From: Sphingosinicella sp. YJ22 | Lineage (GTDB): Bacteria; Pseudomonadota; Alphaproteobacteria; Sphingomonadales; Sphingomonadaceae | Length of the DNA: 45,213 nt | Assembly: GCF_011320075.1 (NCBI RefSeq) | Contig: NZ_JAANPA010000027.1 | Coordinates: 1-45,213 of the forward strand | Direction of reading: 5' to 3' | Shown here: positions 37,127 to 44,233 of the stretch, piece by piece | How positions within the stretch are numbered: the first letter of the stretch is position 1 | How the letters are laid out: each line of letters opens with the position of its first letter | The notes under the pieces: model-generated | What the model was told of the DNA's origin: nothing | What the model saw: only the letters and a program-made list of their open reading frames with translations | Databases searched by the model: none | Made by a program: the position numbers and the translations under genes

Positions 37127-37543
37127 GTGGCCCGGACGATCATCCTCTACGCCGTCGCCCTCGCGCTCGCCGTCGCATTGCTCAACTGGCTCGAATATCG
37201 CTATCTCGCCCGCGCCTTCACGCTCGAAATCTATGTCGCGCTGGTCGCCGCCGCCTTCGTCGGGCTCGGCATCTGGGCCGGCATCAAGCTGACTCCGCGC
37301 CGAGTTCCCGACGGGCCGTTCCTGCGCAACGAGGCGGCGATCCGCTCGCTCGGCCTCAGCCCGCGCGAGGTCGAGATCCTCGGTGCGCTTGCGCTGGGCG
37401 AATCGAACAAGGAGATGGCCCGCCGCCTCGGCATCTCGCCCAACACGGTGAAGACGCACATCGCCCGGGTCTACGAGAAGCTCGAGGTGCAGCGCCGGGT
37501 CCAGGCGATCGAGAAGGCGCGGATGCTCGCCCTCATTCCCTGA
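37127..37543 (+). CDS. Membrane-anchored LuxR-family transcriptional regulator
   Basis: 138 residues. Two N-terminal membrane helices (about 4-22 and 32-52) precede a LuxR/FixJ-type helix-turn-helix (about 74-130): LSPREVEILGALALGESNKEM then LGISPNTVKTHIARVYEKL. There is no receiver or autoinducer domain, so any signal would be sensed in or at the membrane. The start is uncertain. The GTG at 37127 begins directly with the first helix, while an in-frame ATG at 37073 would add 18 residues; neither has a clear ribosome site. It is divergent from the amidohydrolase and may control it (inference). Confidence 0.8.
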   Translation: MARTIILYAVALALAVALLNWLEYRYLARAFTLEIYVALVAAAFVGLGIWAGIKLTPRRVPDGPFLRNEAAIRSLGLSPREVEILGALALGESNKEMARRLGISPNTVKTHIARVYEKLEVQRRVQAIEKARMLALIP

Positions 37544-37640
37544 CCCGAACGACCGATTTTGGCCCAATCACCCTTTCGGGCGATAGGCCGCGGCTCCGGA
37601 AGTCTGTATCCCGGACCCGACAAATCAGAAGGGGGAGCAG

Positions 37641-38027
37641 ATGCCGGTCATCGGAATGGGGGGCTATTTCTTCCGGGCGAAGGACCCGGCGGCGCTGAAA
37701 GCCTGGTACAAGGAGCATCTCGGCGTCGGCGGCGGCTGCGGCACCGACGCGAACGGCCAGTCCAACGAATGGGTGTGGTTCCACCAGGGCGGGCCGATGG
37801 TGTTCGAGCCGTTCAAGGAATCGAGCGACTATTTCCCGGCCGAGAAGACCTCGATGGTCAATCTGCGGGTCGACGACATGGATTCCATGCTCGCGGGCCT
37901 TCGCGCCGCAGGAATCGACATCATCACCAAGGAAGAATGGGATTCGATGGGCATCGGCCGCTTCGCCCGGATCCACGATCCCGAAGGCAATCCGATCGAA
38001 TTGTGGGAGCCGGCGCAGCAGGGCTGA
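37641..38027 (+). CDS. VOC (glyoxalase-type) superfamily protein
   Basis: 128 residues with paired beta-alpha-beta-beta-beta modules. Seen are GGYFFRAKDPAALKAWYKEH at the start and FARIHDPEGNPIELWEP at the end, where the final Glu is usually a metal ligand. Members include glyoxalases, dioxygenases and resistance proteins; none can be chosen here. The ATG at 37641 follows AGGGGGAG. The DUF4199 gene follows 19 bases after the stop and is probably co-transcribed. Confidence 0.85.
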   Translation: MPVIGMGGYFFRAKDPAALKAWYKEHLGVGGGCGTDANGQSNEWVWFHQGGPMVFEPFKESSDYFPAEKTSMVNLRVDDMDSMLAGLRAAGIDIITKEEWDSMGIGRFARIHDPEGNPIELWEPAQQG

Positions 38028-38046
38028 GCCACTGGGGAGAGAGATC

Positions 38047-38589
38047 ATGCGCTACTCACTGATCTATGGCGGCCTCGCCGGCGCGATCATCATCGCGGTC
38101 ACTCTCGTCGTGTTCTTCTCCGGCGTGACCGGCCTCGGCCACGGCTCGATGCTGTTCGGCTATCTCGTCATGCTGGTGGCGCTGTCGATGATCTTCGTCG
38201 GGGTGAAGCGCTATCGCGACGTCGAATGCGGCGGCGTGATCCGCTTCGGCCGCGCCTTCGGCCTCGGCCTCGGCATGGCTCTGGTGGCGGCGCTCATCTA
38301 CATCCTTGGCTGGGAAATCTATCTCTCCGCGACCGGCTGGGACTTCATGGCCGACTATCAGGCCCAGATGCTCGCCGACATGGAGGCGAACGGCGCCAGC
38401 GCCCAGGAGATCGCCGACACGCGCGAGACGATGGCGATATGGGGCGAGCGCTACCGGAGCCTGCTGTGGCGAGTCCCGATCACCTTCAGCGAGATCTTCC
38501 CGGTCGGGCTGATCGTCGCGCTCGTCTCGGCCGCGCTGCTGCGCAACCCGCGCATCCTCCCGCCCCAGCGTCCCGGCGCGACCGCCTAG
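38047..38589 (+). CDS. DUF4199 membrane protein
   Basis: 180 residues with four membrane helices (about 4-27, 36-53, 70-95, 143-165). The family motif GVKRYRDVECGGVIRFGRAF lies between helices two and three. The loop before the last helix is hydrophilic. DUF4199 proteins have no known function. The ATG at 38047 follows GGGGAGAG. It is downstream of the VOC gene and likely shares its transcript. Confidence 0.86.
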   Translation: MRYSLIYGGLAGAIIIAVTLVVFFSGVTGLGHGSMLFGYLVMLVALSMIFVGVKRYRDVECGGVIRFGRAFGLGLGMALVAALIYILGWEIYLSATGWDFMADYQAQMLADMEANGASAQEIADTRETMAIWGERYRSLLWRVPITFSEIFPVGLIVALVSAALLRNPRILPPQRPGATA

Positions 38590-38708
38590 CGCCTCACCGG
38601 GACCCGCCTCCCGCCGGCTGATCGGCGCATGATCAGGATGCCGAATCCGGGCTCGGCGGCGGCCCGCGACTGTGGCCGCCCGGCAACATGAACAGGAGCG
38701 AATTCCCA

Positions 38709-38725
38709 CATTCAGGGCATATTCA
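38709..38725 (+). promoter_or_regulatory. Candidate response-regulator site before the PepSY gene
   Basis: CATTCA-GGGCA-TATTCA is a direct repeat with ATTCA units exactly 11 bases apart, the spacing used by OmpR/PhoB-type regulators. It lies about 58 bases before a PepSY gene that precedes an OmpR-type regulator. A related core, TTCAGGAATAT, occurs on the minus strand near 39138-39148, just before the regulator gene. Autoregulation is inferred, not shown. Confidence 0.4.
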
Positions 38726-38782
38726 ATGCCTTGAGCCTAGAACGGTGGACGAACCCCCGTATTACCCGCAGGCGTGAGTATC

Positions 38783-39088
38783 ATGCGTTTCCTTTTGCCC
38801 TTCATTGCCCTCGCGGCAGGTCTCGCCGCACCCACCGCGGCGGAGGCCCAGGACTGGCCGCGCTTCCGCGAGTCGCAGCAGCAGGCGCAGCGCGGCGTGC
38901 GTGAGGGCGATATCCTGCCCCTGAACGTCATCCGCGAGCGAATCCGAATTCCCGGCGCCCAGTTTATCGGTGCCGATCTCATCGCCGACGGCACCCGTTA
39001 TCGCCTGCGCTTCATGCGCGGGGTCGACGTGATCTGGGTCGACGTGGATGCCCGCACCGGCCGCATCCTCGGCTACGCCGGCAACTGA
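38783..39088 (+). CDS. Small periplasmic PepSY-domain protein
   Basis: 101 residues: a signal peptide (about 1-23, ending PTAAEAQ) and one PepSY domain. The end of the domain, VDVDARTGRILGYAGN, is the usual PepSY strand-turn. Such small PepSY proteins often precede two-component systems in alphaproteobacteria and may modulate the sensor kinase in the periplasm (inference). The ATG at 38783 is preferred; a GTG nine bases upstream would add three residues. About 120 bases separate it from the response regulator. Confidence 0.83.
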   Translation: MRFLLPFIALAAGLAAPTAAEAQDWPRFRESQQQAQRGVREGDILPLNVIRERIRIPGAQFIGADLIADGTRYRLRFMRGVDVIWVDVDARTGRILGYAGN

Positions 39089-39208
39089 CTTTCGCGGCTT
39101 GAGACGTTGGGGCTTTGACGGCGGCCCTGCTCTCGCCATATTCCTGAACATGAACGAAGTCGTGGCTGGCGCGTAATGACCGCCAAGCGATTTTGAAGGG
39201 ATGGAAGC

Positions 39209-39874
39209 ATGCGGGTCCTGATCGTCGAGGATGAACCCAATCTCGGCCGACAGCTGCGGGCGACGCTCGAAGGCGCCGGCTATGCCGTCGATCTCGCCAC
39301 CGACGGCGAGGACGGCCATTATCTCGGCGCCACCGAAACCTATGACGCGATCATCCTCGATCTCGGCCTGCCCGAGGTCGACGGGCTGACCGTGCTCGAC
39401 CGCTGGCGCAAGGAAGGGATTAAAGTCCCGGTCCTCGTCCTCACGGCGCGCGACAGCTGGTCGGACAAGGTCGCCGGCCTCGACGCCGGCGCCGACGACT
39501 ATCTCGCCAAGCCGTTCCAGACCGAGGAGCTGATCGCCCGGCTGCGCGCGCTCATCCGCCGCGCCTCGGGCAACGCATCGTCCGAGCTCACCGCCGGCGA
39601 CGTCCGCCTCGACACCCGCTCGGGCCGCGTCACCCTGGGCGGCGAGCCGGTCAAGCTCACCGCGCAGGAGTACAAGCTTCTGTCCTACCTGATGCACCAC
39701 AAGGGCAAGGTGGTCAGCCGCACCGAGCTCATCGAGCATATCTACGACCAGGATTTCGACCGCGACTCCAATACGATCGAGGTGTTCGTGACGCGCATCC
39801 GCAAGAAGCTTGGCCCCGACGTCATCACCACCATCCGGGGGCTCGGCTACTCGCTGGAGGAGCCGCGCGCCTGA
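39209..39874 (+). CDS. OmpR-family response regulator
   Basis: 221 residues. The receiver domain has E7, D8, phosphoacceptor D51 (IILDLGLPEVDG) and the lysine in YLAKPF. A winged-helix domain follows (about 128-218) with LTAQEYKLLSYLMHHKG and the recognition region NTIEVFVTRIRKKLG. It belongs to the PhoP/QseB-like branch. The ATG at 39209 follows GAAGGGATGGAAG. It is paired with the histidine kinase 70 bases downstream and the PepSY protein upstream. Confidence 0.94.
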   Translation: MRVLIVEDEPNLGRQLRATLEGAGYAVDLATDGEDGHYLGATETYDAIILDLGLPEVDGLTVLDRWRKEGIKVPVLVLTARDSWSDKVAGLDAGADDYLAKPFQTEELIARLRALIRRASGNASSELTAGDVRLDTRSGRVTLGGEPVKLTAQEYKLLSYLMHHKGKVVSRTELIEHIYDQDFDRDSNTIEVFVTRIRKKLGPDVITTIRGLGYSLEEPRA

Positions 39875-39944
39875 GCGCAACCGCCTTCATCGCAGGGTCA
39901 CGTGACCGCTTCCACCATGGCGCCATGACCGGCAGCCTCGCGCC

Positions 39945-41369
39945 ATGAAGATGATCCGGCTGCCGCGCCTGCGCCGCACCTTCGGGGCAGACGGGACCCA
40001 GTCCCCGGTCGGCGGGTCGCTGACCCGGCGCATGATCGGCATCGCCGCCTTGTGGATCCTGGTGCTCCTCGGCGTCGGCGGCTTCACCTTGGACCGGGTG
40101 CTGACCTCCGCCGTCACCCGCAATTTCGACGCCAGCCTCGATTATGTTCTCACCGCGCTGATCGCCTCGTCGGAGATCGGTCCCGACGGCGAAATCCTGC
40201 TCAGCCGCGCGCCGGCCGACCAGGCGTTCCTCGAGCCTTATTCCGGAGTCTATTTCCAGGTCTCGGCGCCCGGGCAGGACCCGTTGCCGTCGCGTTCGCT
40301 GTGGGACCGCCAGCTGCGCGTCGACCGAACGGTCGTCCATTCCGACACCGTCTACCGCGACAGCGAGGAGTTCGAGCCGGAGGTCCTGCGCATCGCCGAG
40401 CGCGACATCCGGCTGCCCGGCGCAACCACCATGTGGCGCTTCCAGGTCGCGCAGAATCGCGAGGGGCTCAACGAGCAGATCCTCGTGCTTCGCCGCACCC
40501 TCGTCCGCTCGTTCGGGATCCTCGGCCTCGGCCTCATCGTTCTCGCCGCTCTTCAGGCGATCTACGGCCTGTGGCCGCTGCGCCGGGTGCGGCGCGCGCT
40601 CGCCCAGATCCGGTCGGGCGAGAAGGCGCGAATCGAGGAGCGGCTGCCGCGCGAGATCGCACCGCTGACCGAGGAAGTGAACGCACTCCTCGCCCATAAC
40701 GAACAGCAGGCCGAGGAAGCGCGCCGCCACGCCGGCAACCTCGCCCACGCGCTCAAGACGCCGCTCACCGTCATCACCAACGCCGCGTCGGCGAAGAGCT
40801 CCGATTTGCCTTCGGCGGTGATCCGCGAGGCGCGGACGATGCGCCGCCAGGTCGACCACCATCTCGCCCGCGCCCGCGCCGTCGGCCGGCGCTCGTCGAC
40901 CCAGGCCCGCACCGAAGTGTGGCCGGCATTGAAGGCAGTCGAGCGCGCGGTCGAGCGCCTCTACGAGGACGTCACCATCGATCTGGCCGGCAACAAGGAG
41001 GCGGTCGTCCGAATCGAGCGCCAGGACCTCGACGAGATGCTCGGCAACCTCATCGAGAATGCCGCGAAATATGGCAACGGCCGCGTCTTCGTGACGGTCG
41101 GCGGGGACGCGGAGTGCGTCGAGATCGAGGTCGAGGACGACGGCCCCGGCATCCCCGAGGCGCAACGCCAGGAGCTGTTCAGCCGCGGCGCGCGCCTCGA
41201 CACCGACAAGCCCGGCACCGGCCTCGGCCTCGCCATCGTCCGCGACGTCGCCGAAATCTATGGCGGGTCGATCCATCTCGAGGAGAGCGAGGACCTCGGC
41301 GGCTTGCTCGCACGCCTTCGCCTCCCCAATTGCCGGATGTCGCCGGAGCGCGTAACGCCCGCGGCGTAA
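39945..41369 (+). CDS. Sensor histidine kinase (PhoQ/QseC-like)
   Basis: 474 residues. Two membrane helices (about 30-50 and 190-210) enclose a periplasmic sensor domain of about 140 residues. A HAMP-like linker, the DHp helix with phosphoacceptor H268 (NLAHALKTPLT), an N box (GNLIENAAKYG) and G boxes (DDGPGIPE, GTGLGLAIV) follow. It phosphorylates the upstream response regulator. The signal is unknown; the adjacent PepSY protein is a candidate periplasmic partner. The ATG at 39945 has no strong ribosome site. A nearby ATG at 39925 is out of frame. Confidence 0.93.
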   Translation: MKMIRLPRLRRTFGADGTQSPVGGSLTRRMIGIAALWILVLLGVGGFTLDRVLTSAVTRNFDASLDYVLTALIASSEIGPDGEILLSRAPADQAFLEPYSGVYFQVSAPGQDPLPSRSLWDRQLRVDRTVVHSDTVYRDSEEFEPEVLRIAERDIRLPGATTMWRFQVAQNREGLNEQILVLRRTLVRSFGILGLGLIVLAALQAIYGLWPLRRVRRALAQIRSGEKARIEERLPREIAPLTEEVNALLAHNEQQAEEARRHAGNLAHALKTPLTVITNAASAKSSDLPSAVIREARTMRRQVDHHLARARAVGRRSSTQARTEVWPALKAVERAVERLYEDVTIDLAGNKEAVVRIERQDLDEMLGNLIENAAKYGNGRVFVTVGGDAECVEIEVEDDGPGIPEAQRQELFSRGARLDTDKPGTGLGLAIVRDVAEIYGGSIHLEESEDLGGLLARLRLPNCRMSPERVTPAA

Positions 41370-41388
41370 CCGCAAGGGGGAGATTCAG

Positions 41389-42138
41389 ATGGCGCTCAAG
41401 TCGTTCCTTCGCGCATTGGGAGTCGGCGGGCCGACGATCGACGCCGTGCTCGACACCGACCGGGTCCAGGCCGGCGGCATGCTGACCGGCACGCTTCACA
41501 TCCGCGGCGGCGATTCCGCCCAGACCGCGAGCAAGGCGGTGATCGAGCTGGTCGCCCGCGTCGTCAAGAAGATGGGCGACGACGAATATAGCGCCGACGA
41601 GGTGATCGCGGGATCCTCCCTGCCGGGCCCGATCCAGCTTGGCCGCGACCATTCCATTCCGTTCCAGCTCGCCTTGCCGGCGCACACGCCGGTGACCAGC
41701 CTCGGCGGCCGCAACTTCGTGTGGCTGCGCTCGGGCCTCGACGTGCCGTGGGCGGTCGACCCGTCGGACCGCGACGCGCTCGAGGTCCATCCCACCACCG
41801 CCCAGTCGAACGTCCTCCATGCAATGGAGCAATTGGGCTTCCGCCTCTACAAGGTCGACATCGACGCCCGCTCGTCCTGGTTCGGCCGCAAATGGGTCCA
41901 GGAGTTCGAGTTCCGCCCCGCCGGCTACGGCCGCGCCCGCTATGACGAGATCGAGCTGGTGTTCGAGAACCAGAATGGCAGCCAGGTGGAGCTTATGGTC
42001 CAGCTCGACCGTTCCGCCCGTGGCCTGGGCGGCCTGCTCATGGAGATGACCGGCACCGACGAAAGCTGGCGCCGGGTCACCGTCGATGCGAGCAGCCCGC
42101 AATCGGCCGCCCATATGCTGCAGCAAGTGATCGCCTGA
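41389..42138 (+). CDS. Spo0M-like (arrestin-fold) protein
   Basis: 249 residues matching the SpoOM/Spo0M family: ALKSFLRALGVGGPTIDAVL at the start, GGMLTGTLHIRGG, and the alternating beta strands of an arrestin-like fold. In Bacillus, Spo0M affects sporulation control, but this organism is not a spore-former by any gene seen here, so the name should not be read as function. The protein has no signal peptide or membrane segment. The ATG at 41389 follows AAGGGGGAG. It lies between the histidine kinase (20 bases upstream) and the polyprenyl synthase (nine bases downstream). Confidence 0.87.
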   Translation: MALKSFLRALGVGGPTIDAVLDTDRVQAGGMLTGTLHIRGGDSAQTASKAVIELVARVVKKMGDDEYSADEVIAGSSLPGPIQLGRDHSIPFQLALPAHTPVTSLGGRNFVWLRSGLDVPWAVDPSDRDALEVHPTTAQSNVLHAMEQLGFRLYKVDIDARSSWFGRKWVQEFEFRPAGYGRARYDEIELVFENQNGSQVELMVQLDRSARGLGGLLMEMTGTDESWRRVTVDASSPQSAAHMLQQVIA

Positions 42139-42146
42139 GGACTTCT

Positions 42147-43160
42147 ATGACCGCCACCGTCCACCATTTGGGCAATCGCCCCGAGCCGTCGCTCGACCCG
42201 ATGATCCGGCTGGTGGCGGCCGACCTCAACCAGGTCAACGCGGTCATCCTCGAGCGCATGCAGAGCGAGGTCGCGCTGATCCCGGAGCTTGCCGGCCACC
42301 TCATCGCGGGCGGCGGCAAGCGCATGCGGCCGATGCTCACCTTGGCCTCGTCGCGCCTGCTCGACTATCAGGGCACGCGCCAGTTCAAGCTCGCCGCGGC
42401 GGTCGAGTTCATCCACACCGCGACCCTGCTTCACGACGACGTCGTCGACGGATCGGGACTTCGCCGCGGCAAGCGCACCGCCAACATCATCTGGGGCAAT
42501 CCGGCGAGCGTCCTGGTGGGCGACTTCCTGTTCTCGCGAAGCTTCGAGCTGATGGTCGAGGACGGGAGCTTGAAAGTGCTCAAGATCCTCTCCCACGCCT
42601 CGAACATCATCGCCGAGGGCGAGGTCAACCAGCTCTCCGCCCAGCGCCAGGTCGAGACCGGCGAGGACCGCTATCTCGACATCATCAGCGCCAAGACCGC
42701 CGCGCTGTTCGCTGCCGCCTGCAAAATCTCCGCGGTCGTCGCCGAGCGCGACGAGGAGACCGAGTGGGCGCTGGAGAGCTACGGCCGCAACCTCGGCATC
42801 GCCTTCCAGTTGGTCGACGACGCGATCGACTATGCCGAGACCAGCGAGACCATGGGCAAGGACCAGGGCGACGATTTCCGCGACGGCAAGGTCACGCTGC
42901 CGGTCATCCTCGCCTACGCGCGGGGCTCCGAGACGGACCGCGCCTTCTGGCGCGCCGCCATGTCGGGCGAGCGCCAGTCGGACGAGGATTTGGCGCATGC
43001 CCGCCGCCTCCTCACCTCGACCGAGGCGCTTCACGACACGATCGAGCGCGCCCGCCATTACGGCCAGAAGGCGATCGACGCGCTCGGCCCCTTCCCGGCC
43101 AGCCGAGCCAAGGCGGCAATGGCCGAAGCGGTCGAGTTCGCGGTGGCGCGGGCTTACTGA
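42147..43160 (+). CDS. Long-chain polyprenyl diphosphate synthase
   Basis: 337 residues. An all-helical trans-prenyltransferase with GGGKRMRP (55-62), the first Asp-rich motif DDVVD (97-101) and the second DDAID (224-228), which bind Mg-diphosphate. It extends farnesyl diphosphate with isopentenyl units to an octaprenyl- to decaprenyl-length chain. The product is most likely the ubiquinone side chain (IspB-like); exact length cannot be read. The ATG at 42147 is close behind the Spo0M-like gene. A hairpin terminator follows. Confidence 0.93.
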   Translation: MTATVHHLGNRPEPSLDPMIRLVAADLNQVNAVILERMQSEVALIPELAGHLIAGGGKRMRPMLTLASSRLLDYQGTRQFKLAAAVEFIHTATLLHDDVVDGSGLRRGKRTANIIWGNPASVLVGDFLFSRSFELMVEDGSLKVLKILSHASNIIAEGEVNQLSAQRQVETGEDRYLDIISAKTAALFAAACKISAVVAERDEETEWALESYGRNLGIAFQLVDDAIDYAETSETMGKDQGDDFRDGKVTLPVILAYARGSETDRAFWRAAMSGERQSDEDLAHARRLLTSTEALHDTIERARHYGQKAIDALGPFPASRAKAAMAEAVEFAVARAY

Positions 43161-43182
43161 TCTGCCAAGCGCGCGCCGCTGC

Positions 43183-43205
43183 TTCCCGTCCTTTCAGGGC
43201 GGGAA
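43183..43205. terminator. Hairpin terminator between convergent genes
   Basis: TTCCCGTCC (43183-43191) pairs with GGGCGGGAA (43197-43205), allowing one G-T wobble, around a five-base loop TTTCA. It lies between the polyprenyl synthase and the convergent 64-residue gene. The T tract is weak, so efficiency is uncertain. Confidence 0.6.
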
Positions 43206-43206
43206 A

Positions 43207-43401
43207 CTATTCCTCGCTGACCACCTCCAGCGCATTCTCCTCGTCGGCCATGAGAAGGTCGTCGATCGCCTCGGCGATGAGGTCGAGCTGGTCGAAGGTG
43301 GCATTCACTTCCAGCGTCTCGCCGTCGTCGATGGCGAAGCGAAGCAGATAGGTGTCGGCGCCGGTGCCGTTGATCGTGAATTCGGACAGGGTCTTGGCCA
43401 T
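43207..43401 (-). CDS. Small acidic protein of unknown function
   Basis: 64 residues, strongly acidic (Asp/Glu in the second half: LDLIAEAIDDLLMADEENAL). No signal peptide or membrane segment. It has a short beta-rich start (TLSEFTINGTGADTYLLRFAID) and a helical end. The ATG at 43401 is supported by GGAG eight bases upstream; the longer in-frame reading to 43584 overlaps the next gene's 3' part and lacks such a site. Codon use fits the genome. It is not assigned to a family. Confidence 0.65.
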   Translation of the reverse strand: MAKTLSEFTINGTGADTYLLRFAIDDGETLEVNATFDQLDLIAEAIDDLLMADEENALEVVSEE

Positions 43402-43498
43402 GATGCGATCTCCGCGATGAGTTTGAGCGGCCAACGTAGGGGCACTCTTTTGGGTGCGAGCATCGCCGCAAACCGCGATGAAATCGTCGATCGAAGGG

Positions 43499-44167
43499 TT
43501 AGCGCGAGGGAATTCCGGCGCGCAGCTGGTCCATCGAGACCGGCTCGGATGGAAGAGCCAGGCGCGCTTCGTCGACACGATCATGAGTTACCCGCTCAAG
43601 GAAATAGCCGACGAAGATGAGTGGAGCACCTGCGTCCAACTCCCGCCGCATCTGAAGCATGACTGAAGGAATCTCTCCATTCGTCATGCGGATAGAGTCG
43701 AAGGAAAAGTCCATCTGCTCCGCCATGGGCAACCGGAGCGGCGCAAGTGCGGGATCGGTTGAGAGCACGAACACCGGCCGCGTTTGCGGCTCGGGGATAT
43801 TCAGCCAGAAGGCTCGTCCCGTGCGGCCAGCGACAGCGAACGTTCCCCGTTCGACTAACGCCTGATGAGTCATCGGATAATTGAGCGGACCAGCGCGCTC
43901 TGAGATCAGTGTCTGAAGATCATTCGTCCGCGCAACGAAGGGCGTAGCGGGGGGGCGGTACGCTATGTAGGACACCCCCTCCCGTATAATCAGAAAGAAA
44001 GGCTGACCGCTGAAGTCGATGCGCGAGTTTCCATTGTCGGCAACGTCCACCGTGATGGTGGCGCCTTCGGCATTGCGATATGTTGCTCGGATGTCCGCGT
44101 GAGCCGGCCCAACCGACCCTACTAGGCTGACGAGGATGATCATCAGGATCGCAAATCGTCGCGGCAT
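43499..44167 (-). CDS. Secreted protein of unknown function
   Basis: 222 residues with a signal peptide (about 1-24, ending VGPAHA). The mature part is predicted to be beta-rich (DIRATYRNAEGATITVDVADN ... SRIDFSGQPFFLIIREG) and has no cysteine. It may belong with periplasmic lipoprotein-carrier-like folds, but I cannot name a family. Codon use is visibly less GC-biased than in the neighbouring genes, which may mean recent transfer or weak expression. The ATG at 44167 is used. It is divergent from hrpB. Confidence 0.72.
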   Translation of the reverse strand: MPRRFAILMIILVSLVGSVGPAHADIRATYRNAEGATITVDVADNGNSRIDFSGQPFFLIIREGVSYIAYRPPATPFVARTNDLQTLISERAGPLNYPMTHQALVERGTFAVAGRTGRAFWLNIPEPQTRPVFVLSTDPALAPLRLPMAEQMDFSFDSIRMTNGEIPSVMLQMRRELDAGAPLIFVGYFLERVTHDRVDEARLALPSEPVSMDQLRAGIPSR

Positions 44168-44233
44168 TACTCAGTCCCTCTGTCCGCCGTCCAAACTGGC
44201 GTCGGCGAATCCCCATACTGGTATGTTTGATTT

